Part shown: positions 11,613 through 23,298 of the stretch, in pieces
Numbering within the stretch: the first letter of the stretch is position 1
Layout of the letters: each line of letters begins with the position of its first letter
NCBI GenBank assembly: GCA_003988855.1
Contig: QYAI01000076.1
Span: 62,001 to 126,000 of the forward strand
Direction of reading: 5' to 3'
Length of the DNA: 64,000 nt
Source: Arachnopeziza araneosa
Taxonomy: Eukaryota > Ascomycota > Leotiomycetes > Helotiales > Arachnopezizaceae
Program-made: the position numbers and the translations under genes
The notes under the pieces: generated by a model
What the model saw: only the letters and a program-made list of their open reading frames with translations
What the model was told of the DNA's origin: nothing
Database searches by the model: none

Positions 11613-14600
11613 CTACAAAAGAATCGTGAACTGCTCCTTCTGCTCAATCTCATCGAACACTTCTGCCAATTTAAGAGCTATTCGATCCTTGGGGTTCTTG
11701 CTGTGCCTGCACTTGATCGTGTATTCGATGAACGTGATGGCATCTCGGAACTTTCCCTGCCCAGCCATAGAGCGCGCAATTACTTCTTCCATTCGCCAAG
11801 AGTCTTTGTTACTCCCCCATCCTTTCTCCTCAGTCTTTTGAAGCAGAATGCGTGCCAAACTTTCCGCCTCACAAAATTTTCCTGCACCTAAATATGTCCA
11901 GGCTAAACGGGTTTGGGCATGAAGTACAGGTTCTTCGTACTCCAAATCCTTCTGCGCTTTCTCAATCGCTGCCTGATACTCTATTTCCGCTCTTTCAAAT
12001 TGTTTGCTTAGGCGGTAGCAATCGGCTAGCCCAAATATGAGATTGAATACGTATTCTGAGTTATGTCTAATACTCTCAAGAATCCGCAGGCCATAACGAA
12101 ATGGTTCTTCCGCTTGTGCGTACTCATGTTGACGGAGGTAGAGGCGGGCAATCTTCGAAAGTATAACTACCATTTCAATGCTGTTTTCACCTTTTGTAGA
12201 TTTGACAACGACCAGAAGTGTGTCGAAATGATGCCTACACTCCGTAAACCAACCCAGTCTATATAGAATGGTGCCAAGATTCCTTCTCGCTGCCAAAGAG
12301 TCTGGGTGTAATTCACCCAACACATTGCACCTCTTTTCTAAGCATTGGCGATAAAGATATAGAGCGTTGATATTATCCCCCAGCTTCAAATGTGCCGTGG
12401 CTAGATTAAGGGTTGCAGTCAAGGTTTCTGGATGTGATGGCCCAAGAAGTTTTATCCGGAACGATAAAATCTGATCTCGAAGAATAAGACTTTTAGAGGG
12501 CTCCCCCATATCCTCAAGCAGATCAGCTAACTTCTCAGACTCTATAATACTGTAAGGGTGTTCTCTCATAAAAGAAGGTTGCTGGGATCCTTCAGCGTCT
12601 AGATTTCCAAGCGACTGTCTGGTCATATCCAATAACTTTTCCTGTAGAACTCGAGCGTCTCGAAAATTTCCCTCAGCTTTCACTAGCGAAACATAGTCAC
12701 CTAAGATATCCACAACCTTCCTATCTGTGGGACCAAAGACCATTTTGGGTGCTTCTATTGCTTGTTTGAAAAGGTTGTCAGCTTCTGAGAACTTTTGCAA
12801 CATTTCGCAGTTCAATGCAAACTGCCTTGTTGCTTCAATAAAGTCAGGATGTTCTTCTCTGTAGGCTTTCCATTCCTGGAGTATTTGTTGCCGATTTATC
12901 TCAGCAGAATCCCAATTCCTCTGCACAGATAGTACCGCAGCATAAGAAGCTCTAAGATTGGTAACTGCCGGGTGCCTGCTGCCTAAACTGCCGCTTAATC
13001 TTGAAATTCCCTCACAGAGTAGACTCTCCGCATCAGAATCGTTGCCCATTCGATATCCCGTCCACGCCAAAGATTCTCGAGCAATCATCGCTAGAGGGTG
13101 CTCTTTCCCGAAGCTGGAATCACCTAAATTCGCCCGCTTCTCCTGAATAGCTGCAGCTTTTTGGTCTAGCCCTTTTGCAATGAAATAATCGGCCTTTGAT
13201 TGAATGGGATCCCAGTCGACATATGATCTTTGAGGCTCTGGAAGTTTTTTCAACCTCCTCTGTACCTGTTCAAGTACCTCCCAGGAATCATTCCATTTCC
13301 CTCTCAGCCACATGAATTCTGCAGAGGCCATTTCGGACACAAGGGTATCTGGATCATTCGCTCCTAAATACTTCTTTCGTAGTTTACGCACTTCGACCAA
13401 TCTAGCTTCAAAATCCACAACAGTCATCGAACTCTGACCGCTATGGGCGAGGTTGGACATTCCAATAAGAGTATATCGGTGTTCCGATCCGAGGACTTCG
13501 CCAAAAATGCTAATACATTCTTGGTTAATTGCCACTGATTTTTGTATTTCATTTGAGAATGGAGGGAATTCGCGAGCCAACTCTTGGCTACAGCCACCTT
13601 TATATGACGCCTAGATTTAGTGCAAATCATTAATTGTTCGACGAGATTCCGAAAAATATATTCTACTCCTACGTATTCCGTCAAAGAGTATAATAGCTGG
13701 CCAACAGAGTCAACTATCTCCAGGGTCCACATAGAACGAACCACTCCCGGCTCTTGAAAGTTTCTTTCAATGAAACTCTGAATCTCTATCGCCTCCATAT
13801 AATGACCGAGATAATGCAACGTGTTCGCAAGCTCCAAATATACTCGTAGAGTCTTTGAGGGCAATCGTCCATGCTGCTCTAGTTGACTTTCTCTTGCCAC
13901 CACGACTTCTTGTAAGATCTCTCTGGCTTGTCGATAATCCTGCAGCTCGTTACAAACTTTAGCTAGATGAAATTTAGCGGTCAAAATTGTATCGTGCTCA
14001 TTTCCAAAAATTTGACGCGCTGGGTTGATCACATTGTCACAGAGATCCTTAGCTTCGCGCAGATATCCAAGTGCGAGGAGAGTCGCGACAAGATTTGTCT
14101 TGGAAACAAGCGCATTTGGGTCAAATTAGGTTCCATTACGCTTGAAGAACTCAACGGTATCGATCTCTAACCGGCAAGCCTCATTATATCTCCCTTGTTT
14201 GTGATATACATGAGCAAGGTTGCCTTTTGACGTCCACAAGTCAACGTGGTCTAGTCCGAGCCAGCGCTCCGATATCTCAACTGCCAAGCACGCAATCTCT
14301 TCGGCTTCCTCTAGGTGATCATCTTCCAAAAGTTTGTCGAAATATTTGTCTATGCATATGGGATTGAAGGGCACAACACCGAAATGTTTGCGATATAAAT
14401 CCATTACGCGTACACAATCATGGCCAATATCTGTGGTTATTGTGATGTCTTTGATGGGACTCACATTGCCAGTTATCCACTGCCAAGGAAATAGGAGAGG
14501 GGTAGTATAGACTAACCCCCGTGCCAAGATAGAAGGTAGTGAGTTTACTATGACGCCAGTGTCTGAAAGGCAATGACTGAATGAATCAACATATTCAGCT

Positions 14601-15009
14601 AGAGGCATTGGTGCAAGGATTTGCTTGGGCTCAGAAGTGTAGGCTTGGATTTTGATGTTGTAATCACTGCTCGTAGTGTTGAGATTGCTGTGCAGTATCC
14701 TTGGTTGTCTAGAACAGTCTTTCATGGCTGCTGAATCCGTAGTAGGATTGTTGGGGTTAAAGTAACCGATGTCCACGAGAATATCTTCTAAACAGCCTTG
14801 TTAGCATGGCTTTAACAAAATGTTAACAACTCAATACCGTTAAGTGGTGGGATCAAGTCAGTGACAGAAACTTCACTCAGGCGTTGCGTCTTTCCATTCT
14901 TGGTAATGGGCCGTTGCAGTTCTGAAACGCTGTACGGTTTACCGTGGATCTCGAACTGGACGGAATGACCTTGTCTTTCGCGGTCTCTCAAAATGTTAAA
15001 CATATCCAT
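11613..15009 (-). pseudogene. Large TPR (kinesin-light-chain-like) protein, interrupted by one stop and one frameshift
   Basis: Exon 1 is 15009-14838. A 50-bp intron (14788-14837, donor GTATTG, branch-like GCTAAC, acceptor TTTAG) joins PPLN to EDILVDIGYF in frame. An N-terminal region of about 220 residues matches no family I recognise; then repeated 40-42-residue TPR units of the kinesin-light-chain/fungal NLR type run to the end (LGLDHVDLWTSKGNLAHVY, LGPSHPETLTATLNLATAHL, LGELHPDSLAARRNLGTILY). The frame is cut by TAA at 14126-14128, with TPR sequence (DPNALVSKTNLVATLLALGY) continuing in the same frame afterwards, and by a one-base shift near 13545-13580, after which 655 codons stay open. 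Such TPR arrays are usual C-terminal sensors of fungal STAND proteins, but no NB-ARC or NACHT is seen here. Either the gene is a young pseudogene or the assembly has errors; a shorter product from the 655-codon frame cannot be excluded. Confidence 0.72.
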
Positions 15010-16014
15010 TTTTTCCTCTTTACAGACATATTTTTTTACCTTCTACCTCTTCAGAGCGATCCGGTATGCTTTCAAGCTAAAGTGCAGGTCAGGTCACCAC
15101 TCTCTTAAGACAAACTTGGGATTACACTTCCTCACACATGCACATGATGTAGGATGCATTTCGGTTTTGCTCCTGCACAGCGAACCAAATAACCATACAA
15201 CGCGGACGCCACACGACGAGTCTGCCAATCAAATTCATCCCTAGAGCAAAAGACGGCCAAGAAAATAATATATGCCGCACAACGAAATGCCCCCTGAAAG
15301 ATCGCTAGCAGCTTCCTCCGCTTCGTCCCACCCCAAAGGCCAAAGAGTTGTATTTCTCGTTGCTCTTTCTGCCACGTCAACGACATGCCCCTTCTCCGCT
15401 ACAGATCATTTGATAGTTGAAAACATCACGTCTAATATCACCGAAACGATAGACAGCAAGCTGACATTACCCTTCCATTTCAATAATCACATTCTTTTTA
15501 CATAAGCTTCAAAGTTTGGAGGTCAATCAAAACTCCTAATGTCTCCAACTAAATTTATACGGTAGAATTCATAGAGTGCAGAAGTTGGCTAGTGAACACA
15601 CTTTACCACTGTTTTCATGCAATAAATTCCAGATGAGAAATAGTCGCCAACATCTAGCACTATATATGCGAATCGTACATTGGTATTGTCACAAAGATAA
15701 CTGAAATGGCCTGCATAATTTTTTTAGATAAGTTAGACATATAATCTAAAAGAAAAATATTATTCAAGAATGCTCTAAGATATATCACGATACTTAAAGG
15801 ACAGAAACAGGAGTCTCGATTTGATATTCGTAGCGTAACAAATGAGATAGTGCCTTCGGTAACTTAGGGATGTTGATGATGCCGTCGCAGTAAATGAAGC
15901 GACAGTATTGTGATGAAGACCAAACAAACAGCAATATGTTTCCACGCCCAACGACTTCCAAGTAGATCCATCTACTTCATGACTTCTCTCATTTTGCTTC
16001 TTCCGTTCTTTTCA
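15010..16014. other. Intergenic TPR locus-small protein
   Basis: About 1 kb with no supported gene. The upstream half includes the probable TPR promoter. Short frames on both strands at 15132-15505 overlap each other and have no family character. Confidence 0.5.
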
Positions 16015-16413
16015 CTATGTTAATCGTTCGAAAGCAACATATGGGCCTTCATGAAGAGACTCATCCAACCAGTGCTGAAGCATAGCTCGATCCCCTTGAG
16101 ATGTATTATCACTAGCGGAAGAAGTGTTGCTACCCAAACTAGAGGTAGAATCTGAGCTAAAACTTGCTCCTTGGGAAAGAGTGGGTGTTTGATTAACGGT
16201 GTGGGCCTGGTGGTAAAATGGTAGGTTGGTACACAGTATCAAGAGGATGGTAGGATAAGTAGGGTTACAATTTACCATTGAATGGCTTGCATTGAGTCGG
16301 ATGGTTGAACAATTATTTTCGGAAGGTTGAGACTGGGGCTCTCTTTCCTTTATCGGTGTTGGACCTCGATTCGTATAATTAATCAGATAAGGCATTTCGA
16401 ATGCTCTAGACAT
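16015..16413 (-). CDS. Small Ser/Thr-rich hypothetical protein
   Basis: I do not recognise the family. Two exons are proposed, 16413-16276 and 16206-16015, with a 69-bp intron (GTAAAT to ACCAG, 16207-16275). The intron is a multiple of three without a stop, so read-through would also stay open. Spliced, the product is 109 aa. It begins MSRAFEMPYLINYTNRGPTP, has a Ser/Thr-rich middle (SSDSTSSLGSNTSSASDN) and a compact acidic/aromatic tail, RAMLQHWLDESLHEGPYVAFE. A disordered body with a short conserved-looking tail is typical of small fungal stress or signalling adaptors, but no function is claimed. There is no signal peptide or membrane span if the start is 16413; an upstream Met (16530) would add a Ser-rich extension. 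Confidence 0.45.
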   Translation of the reverse strand: MSRAFEMPYLINYTNRGPTPIKEREPQSQPSENNCSTIRLNASHSMVNCNPTYPTILLILCTNLPFYHQAHTVNQTPTLSQGASFSSDSTSSLGSNTSSASDNTSQGDRAMLQHWLDESLHEGPYVAFERLT

Positions 16414-17991
16414 ATTGTAGTGCGAAGATGCTTGAAGCACTGCCCTTCTTGAAGGAGTGGTGAAATGGCAGTGGGAGGAGGATGGAGTAGAGTAGTTGAA
16501 AATAAATATCCCGGATGACACGGAGTACAAAGATATATATTAATAATTGGCAAAAGTCAAACTTCAAACTCAGCTCTGGGTAGCACTTGGTGTTCTTGAA
16601 AGTGTGAAATATCTCAAGAGATTGAAGGATGGACGTAATATATATACCTCTGCAACTCCGAGACCACGAGAAGTAACCCAAACAATTGGGAAAGGACTTT
16701 AAACGCTTCATACGCTGCAAGAATATCCATTTGTAAGGGATACTGCGCATCCCACCTGGCACGATATGATGGTAAAATACGAAATGCCCTTCTTTCATAA
16801 GGCTATCAAGCTAATCTTGGCACATATATACCATTGGATTAGCAGTTGATATAAAACGGAGCTACCAATACAAAAAGCCCTCCCGAAATAGGTTATGTGG
16901 AGCGGTATTGTTCTGGGCGTTCTGAGATCGGGCTATGACATGAATCTGATATGACAAAATGTCCCAGAAAGAAGAAAGAAGCATTCCCGCATTTACGAAT
17001 CAACGAATGGGTAGCCAGAGGTCTCCTTGTCATCGGTTTGTGCTCGGGCTAAATGAGAAATTCCCATCGAGAGATATCTACAGTAGCGATAAGTTTGATA
17101 GAAAGGATTGTATGGAGGGTGACGGCCATGGACATGTGCATCCAAGCTAGCCAGAGCAGCCAGTGTCAGCTCCTTTGACCATGAAGGAGCTTAGCGACCG
17201 TCATCTGTCGGGCAGTGTTCATGGGATGAATGCGGTGCAAGTCTTACAACAAGCACAACCACGCTTGCTTACTTCGTCAAATATCTAGTTAGAATCCATT
17301 GATAGGCTGAATTGTCCTGATAGAGCCTACATACCAGTTGTGACAGCTCAGCTGGTCACGATACATATTAGATATTACGTGTCTCCTGGTAGAGGAGCAA
17401 GATCACGTGAGGTAGCTAACCCTCTGAAGTATGGTTTCTTGTTCTTCGGAGGTCATCAAGGATTGAAGCGCTCTTAAGAGAATTGGGTTGGCGTGTGGGA
17501 CTCTTCGGAGGATGATAGAAAATCGTCTCGGCCAGAATACTTGTCCGTTATTTCAAAAGCGCGGATCTTCTACTCTTAAAATTCTTCAATATATTATTAT
17601 ATTTACTATATTATCATTACGTGAATCTAAGCTCGCGTTTCAAATTTCCAAGATTGATAACTGGAATCCTATTTCAACATGGATCCACAGCTTTTGATAC
17701 AATAATCTTATTCAGACAAACTTGTATCAGGAATCTACAACGTCGCTCATTCTCTTGTCTAATTCATCATACCCAGTACCTTTCGAGGAGAAGATCTCGA
17801 ACTTGATGCAGTATATCTCCAAAAATTCCCGAAATCCCAACCCAAGTTTCTAAATGAGATTGTCTATATGTAGGTGGTGAGTGGCGATTCAAACCGTCTG
17901 TCTAGCTGAGTTTCGTGGCTGGTTGGTCATCCCGTGAAAGGAGTTCAGGGTTGCTGGATTGTGATCGTTATTTCGTAAATCAGCTTCCTTT
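16414..17991. other. Intergenic, about 1.6 kb
   Basis: Short frames only, on both strands, none with protein-like composition. No repeat, tRNA or element was recognised. Confidence 0.5.
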
Positions 17992-19866
17992 TCAATTCCA
18001 CTTTCCATCTTCGATTATCGAGCTGTGTTCTGGAACTGGCAAAACATACATCGCTTTCACGGCATTTGTAAAGCGATGTCTGATCAAGCGTTGATACCAC
18101 CATCCAAGATAACAAGTCGAGGCCATGCAGACGGTTGCTGTAGTGCCCATCCATATCCAATAGACGCTAGAGCTCCTCGCATCTTGGGTGTCGGAGGCCA
18201 AATTGATGAGTGGATTGATGGCCTTGAGATTCCACCAGTTCTTAGCGCCTGCATAGCAAATGCAGTTGCTGTATACGCCAACGATTTGCATTGTTGTTCC
18301 TCCAACAGCTGCGATGAGTGAGCCGAACCAGAAGGGGGCTGAGATGATCTTGAAACCCAAACCGGTAAAGATTTTCTGAGACGTTGTTTTCTTCGTTGGA
18401 TCTTTCTCGCCGTCATCTACTGCACAACGTACCGTGGCAATGACGGCAATGACGACTTGACAACCAGCATATACGATGCAACTGAGAGACCTGCAGCCTA
18501 ACCCACGAGGAGGTGTGAAAAAGGCGACGACTCCACCAGTCGCTGGAGGTATCACAATCAGAAATATAGCAGGAAATAGCACCTTGGTAATCCACCCAAG
18601 CAAGCTGGTCTTCATAAGGGTTTTGAACTCTTCATTCTTCCACGCTTCCGACTTTTTAATCCAGAGTAACTTGTTGGTGCCACGACCCCACAATGATACA
18701 GGTTGAAATTCTGTGTCGTAGGCATCGCTCCATCCCAAAAACTTATGACTAAACATCTCCCAGCTCCATTTCTTTGGCTGTTGCTTGATGTTCTGGGAAT
18801 GGCGCAAATCTGATACACTACTCGAGGTATAACGAAGAAGAGCCTTCCGTCGACTCTCCTCCAATGCTTCATGATCTGATCCAACGATACCAGACGATGT
18901 GCTAGGATTGTTGCTTGCAAGGAGACATCCACTGACAATGGCAACATGAACAATGATCATCCACTCAATACCAAATCCCAAAGAATTGGAGGCGTCTTGA
19001 TTGCTCGGATCATTCTGAAGATCCAAGATTGTGTAGACAAAGGCACCAAGATAGAACAGAACTGGAGAACCAACCGCCGATCCGAAGCTTGCTTGTGCAC
19101 CAAGCAAGTTCAAGAGACGAGATCGACTGTTTTCGTTGCCCTCCTTTAGTTCACCAGCTCCTGGTATCGTGATGCTTTTGATAATTGCAACTTGTGGTTC
19201 CCCTTTCTCCAATTCAAGATTTCCTGCCGCAATGGTTACCAGCAACTCCCTTTTGATCTGAAGTTGACTATCCTCTAGATATGAGTCGCCCATTTTGGTG
19301 ATGTATTTGATTACGCGGTAGTCCAGATGTGCCTCGAACAATCCTCCGATGAGCATATTTCCAGCGCCGACAACAATTACAGCGATCCACAGAATGGTGT
19401 CAAGGACCACTGGAATTAAGATGGCGGAAAACAAAAACATTGAGACAATCGATTGAGTGTAGATGTTGATCCAAAGCCACCTCTTTCTGGTTGTGATGTT
19501 TCTCTTCCAGTCAAACAAATGGTCGAACTCGATCTTCTTCCGTCTTGGTATCGTCATACTGAAGATCACAGAGGGCAAAATGAATTGCACAAGAGGAGCA
19601 GCCCAGTCCATTGGCTGGCTGATTTTAGCAAGTGCGATCCCACCGCATTTGTGCGAGCAATAGGTGTAGTTGACATAGAGAGGTAAGGCGGCTATGGAAT
19701 GCGCGCTATAACTTTGGCCGCATATCTGGTTCTTATAAGGTGGTACCTGACTGATGAAAGCACCTTCAGATTTTGCTAGACTGCAGCATGTGGAGCTCTC
19801 GTAAGCTAAGGATGGGGTAAAGCAAAGGACTGATATCAAAATCAAGACGATCTTAAAGTTTGCCAT
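17992..19866 (-). CDS. Multi-pass membrane protein with signal peptide and Cys-rich ectodomain, unknown function
   Basis: An intact single-exon gene of 624 aa. The start MANFKIVLILISVLCFTPSLA is a clear signal peptide. It is followed by a short Cys-rich luminal segment with six cysteines (CCSLAKSEG, QICGQSYS, YTYCSHKCGG; about residues 27-74), then PMDWAAPLVQFILPSVIFSM, the first of roughly eight to nine hydrophobic spans (about 88-105, 137-155, 156-176, and several after 260). A basic cytosolic loop IPRRKKIEFDHLFDWKR and a long polar loop in the middle (TSSSVSDLRHSQNIKQQ) separate two membrane blocks. I recognise it as a filamentous-fungal hypothetical type but no named family. It lies on the same strand as a second unrelated membrane protein at 21.5-23.3 kb. 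Transport or sensing at the plasma membrane is conceivable but not shown. Confidence 0.85.
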   Translation of the reverse strand: MANFKIVLILISVLCFTPSLAYESSTCCSLAKSEGAFISQVPPYKNQICGQSYSAHSIAALPLYVNYTYCSHKCGGIALAKISQPMDWAAPLVQFILPSVIFSMTIPRRKKIEFDHLFDWKRNITTRKRWLWINIYTQSIVSMFLFSAILIPVVLDTILWIAVIVVGAGNMLIGGLFEAHLDYRVIKYITKMGDSYLEDSQLQIKRELLVTIAAGNLELEKGEPQVAIIKSITIPGAGELKEGNENSRSRLLNLLGAQASFGSAVGSPVLFYLGAFVYTILDLQNDPSNQDASNSLGFGIEWMIIVHVAIVSGCLLASNNPSTSSGIVGSDHEALEESRRKALLRYTSSSVSDLRHSQNIKQQPKKWSWEMFSHKFLGWSDAYDTEFQPVSLWGRGTNKLLWIKKSEAWKNEEFKTLMKTSLLGWITKVLFPAIFLIVIPPATGGVVAFFTPPRGLGCRSLSCIVYAGCQVVIAVIATVRCAVDDGEKDPTKKTTSQKIFTGLGFKIISAPFWFGSLIAAVGGTTMQIVGVYSNCICYAGAKNWWNLKAINPLINLASDTQDARSSSVYWIWMGTTATVCMASTCYLGWWYQRLIRHRFTNAVKAMYVLPVPEHSSIIEDGKWN

Positions 19867-20420
19867 TGTACACTGTCAATACATTAGCACGGACTAAACA
19901 ATCATGATGCGCGGGGGGTCTTGTTATAGAATCTACTCACATTAGTTACGCATATCGCTTAGTAAACAGATGACTCTTTGGTGGATCCAGAAAGTATAAA
20001 ACAACTAAAAAGAATATGTAAGAGGACTTCGCTTGGGAATTTGTCGACCTTTCTCTTCCCTTTTGAGCGGAAACGGCCGAAGATTCAACCTCACAAGGCG
20101 GAATCAAAAGACTAGGCTGGTACCAAAGTCATTTGAGCTTCCTGGTCCATGGAACTTCAGGTCAAGGACTCCGCACTCCAAAGGCTATCGCAGAATAGAA
20201 GATATGAAACAGTGGAAACTGAAGGGTTGGGTGCGACTTCGAAGGGAATTTTGGATATCGCCATCCGGGATCTTTATTTTGACAGCTGCGATTGCGGTTG
20301 AACCTACTACAACCGGTATCCGAGATATCAACGTAGCTTTCTTCAGCAATTTAAGCCGAGAGGGCGTCTCAGCCACCTTCTCTTCTGGCCTGTGACAGGC
20401 GAGAGGAGAGGCGAAATAAA
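19867..20420. other. Intergenic, membrane-protein promoter region
   Basis: About 550 bp upstream of the 624-aa membrane gene. The plus-strand frame at 20033-20395 is judged to be a chance frame. The minus strand stays open across 20185-20637 in a frame that competes with the small gene called at 20421-20940. Confidence 0.4.
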
Positions 20421-20940
20421 TCACTCGGCCAGCCACTTGTGATAACACTCTGCATCCAACCTTGCGCTCGTCGGCTTCCAGAGCCGTGGTGTAGGAGAAT
20501 GACCAATCCCTGGAATAGGCAACAATCGCTTGTTGCGAAGCGTCAGGAACGAACGGGACCCTATCAGTCCACTCTTGACGACTTCCATCCCGTTCCCAGC
20601 CTACCAAGGGAGATTTCCTCCGGAGACGGGAAGGCACGTGGCATTGGTCCAGAAGCGATCTTCATTTCGAGAAGGGTGGCGCTCACGTCGGACGCTGAGT
20701 AACCTTCAGGCTTTCGGGTCGTGATGTGCAAAAATACTCTATGGCACATTAGCACATAGGGAAACCTAACCTTCGGGATAAGCACTCCTGCTAGGATATC
20801 TGCGAGTACGTAACCCAATAAGCTAAGCGATAAGTGTAATCAGAAATGGCTTCGATTTCGAAAGACTGGTCAGAACCTTCCACACTTATCATCTCTGCCC
20901 CGAACAGAAGTCGAAGACAGAAGCCTTTTGCCAATCCCAT
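20421..20940 (-). CDS. Possible small three-exon gene, unknown
   Basis: A tentative model. Exons 20940-20810, 20738-20605 and 20560-20421 are separated by introns of 71 bp (GTACTC, branch-like GTGCTAATG, CATAG) and 44 bp (GTAGGC to GATAG) and give 134 aa with every phase consistent. The product starts MGLAKGFCLRLLFGAEMISV and ends RLDAECYHKWLAE. A different minus frame (20637-20185) that reads through the second intron also looks protein-like (DWSFSYTTALEADERKVGC), so the true reading may differ or the locus may be frameshifted. No family is recognised. Confidence 0.35.
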
Positions 20941-21461
20941 TTTGAGATAGAGGGGTGAAGGGTGTGTTGTGTGCGTGCCGCCAATCCTACACTAGACTGA
21001 ATCAAGACGACCTAATTCCAACTCTAGTCTGTGTTCTATATTGATATATAGCCCAAGGAGCAGAGGGCGGTCCAAAAATAAGCGAATCGGCGAAGCGAAA
21101 ATTTGCATTACAAGCTTGCTCATTAACATGATATTTAGATCAGCAAAAGAATCGGATTGCTTCATATGCCTTCTTATCATGGTCCCAGGAGCTGGATAAA
21201 TCTCGTGGGTGGGAGCGGCAGCGATGTTACATCACTAAACCGTTCTTGATAATGCCTGCATAAACATTTTGTGCCAAATTGCCGGCCCTCGGAGCTGAAT
21301 ACCGGGAATAATTTCAGCATCCCTCGATGTACTCCCCGCATTAAATCCGAGTCAGCTCCTCCACGAAAGTTAAGCTCTTCAGACCACATTAGAGCTTGAA
21401 CTCGATTTTTGGGAGCAAATGTGTACAATTAAGAACCAATCCTATAGATCAACCGAGATAT
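20941..21461. other. Intergenic, about 520 bp
   Basis: Lies between two minus-strand genes and includes the 3' flank of the 595-aa membrane gene. No supported feature. Confidence 0.5.
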
Positions 21462-23298
21462 CTATAAATGGGGTATAACCTGCGACCAGTTTGGGGTATC
21501 ATATGTTTGTTCCGGCAACTCCCTCAACGATACCATAACCAAAAACGCCCTGGCAAAGAAATACAGAAGCCCACACGCAGTCGCACCAGCTCCATATACA
21601 ATATACTCGATCCAGAACGCTTGAAGTGCTATGAACCGATCCCAATATGCGCTTGCCCTAGGACTGACAGCGCCAGTAATGTTCATCACAAGCCAAAAGA
21701 GTCCAGAAGCAGCAATGTAGCCCGAAGACATCCGCCATAACTCTCGCTCGGCGTAGGTAGGGAAATACTCGTTCCAAGCGGCAATGTGAACTCCTCCATA
21801 CGCCATCGTTGCAAACCAGAGCGTCATACCCATCAACTCGCCTCCAAGGCCTGGGAGGAGGAAGTCCGAAGGCCAATTGCGAGCGTGTCGGACTACTAGT
21901 TGTTCAACGAGTGGCTCATAGGTCGAAGGCTTGTTGATAGGAGAGTCTCTCAGATCAGGCTCAACTTTGGTGAAGCGAGTTCTGATTGCGGGGTACGTCT
22001 GCACTGCCTCAGCAGCGAGTTGGTATCTTTTTTGCCGTAGGACTATGGTGTCGGCGACCGGTTCAGGTGTCCAACCCAGCTTTAGCTTGCGATTGATTGT
22101 TCTAGTAGAATCGAGGTGGCGATACGGTTGGAGTTCGAAAGCGCCGGACGGTTCTGAATTTACCGTATCAATATTGACATTTGCTTCTTTTTGGAGAGCA
22201 GAGGTCGTCTGGATGTCGACTGGGTCGAGGGTTTCAATCAGGGATGAACTTCCAGAACCAGAGGAAGTAAGTGCTTCGTTATGTTCCCGATAAAGACATC
22301 GCTTCATCTCGGCCGTGACCCAGGATCTTGGTTTGAAGCGGCCTTTGATTCTGGTACCACTTACTCGACTGCTCATATACATATAGGCGCATATCGAGTC
22401 AACCCATTCGCCTCTCAGAATTGTCGGTTCATGTATTTCTCTGGGCTTATTCCACCAAAGCAGGTACACAATAAAAGCACACAATATATGTCCAATAGTG
22501 TTCACCTCTAGCAAAGAGATTGGCTCGTGTGCAACTATTCTACCAACAGTCTGAAGCAACATCCAGCAGGCTTGGAGAAGGACTAGTGCTTTGGCCAGAC
22601 CGTCTGTCTTTGACTTGTCTTTGATTTCTTTTTCGTCGAGGTCTGGTAGCAGTCCACATTTGGCGAGCAAGAGCACTCCATGAGCCGTCACAGTGAGTCG
22701 TTGAGGGCCAGATATAAAAGGCTCGAAACCGTATCCGGCCTCGGATTTCTCCAGCTCAAAGACGAATCCACCTGCTCCGGCGTAGAAACTATGGACGTTC
22801 GTCCACTTATGCCTGCGACGTTGGGACAGAAGTCGATATTTACTCTCCGTTTCCTAGAAAAGTTAACCTTTGCTGTGTTTACAACAGGCTGGACAGTCTC
22901 ACGTCGCCTCCAAAGTTAGATTTTGAAGAAGTCTCTGTTGAAGCATTTTGATCCTCGATGTCCTTGAGAACTTTATTGACCTCAATTGTCAACCTTCCAG
23001 CCGAAGTCCCTTGTCTCCACGCAAGCAAAACCACGAGCTCAGGGAGTAATACCCCACAAACGGACCATTTCACACGCCGGAGCCAGTATTCTATTCGAGT
23101 TTCGCCCTTGGCGGGAATATTCAGGTGCAACGCGCTCCAGACGCATAGACCAAGAGTGAGTAAACACGAGATGATAAGGCTCCAAGTACCCCGCCCATTC
23201 GGGTCCGATACCCAACCGACTACAGTTAAATTGGTTGCATCTCTTGTGATGATTGTTGGAGCCATGCTGTCAGTCCCATGAGGGAGATGGAAGGACAT
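21462..23298 (-). CDS. Multi-pass membrane protein, unknown fungal family
   Basis: Two exons (23298-22903, 22853-21462) with a 49-bp phase-0 intron (GTGAGA to TCTAG) encode 595 aa. The splice joins SNFGGD to ETESKYRLLSQRRRHKWTN. The N-terminus carries GWVSDPNGRGTWSLIISCLL and the next span GVLLPELVVLLAWRQ, a motif set common in uncharacterised filamentous-ascomycete membrane proteins. The middle has a HSFYAGAGGFVFEL segment and further spans (LVLLQACWMLLQTVGRIV, TIGHILCAFIVYLLWWNKP). A polar loop of about 150 residues precedes a final three or so spans. The start could instead be Met 12 (23265). No catalytic motif is seen, and function is unknown. It is on the same strand as the 624-aa protein but unrelated in sequence. 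Confidence 0.82.

Noticed and set aside
14120..14135. The TAA in the TPR gene as part of an unrecognised intron
   Set aside because: TPR sequence continues in the same frame immediately on both sides and no GT-AG pair removes the stop without deleting conserved TPR residues.
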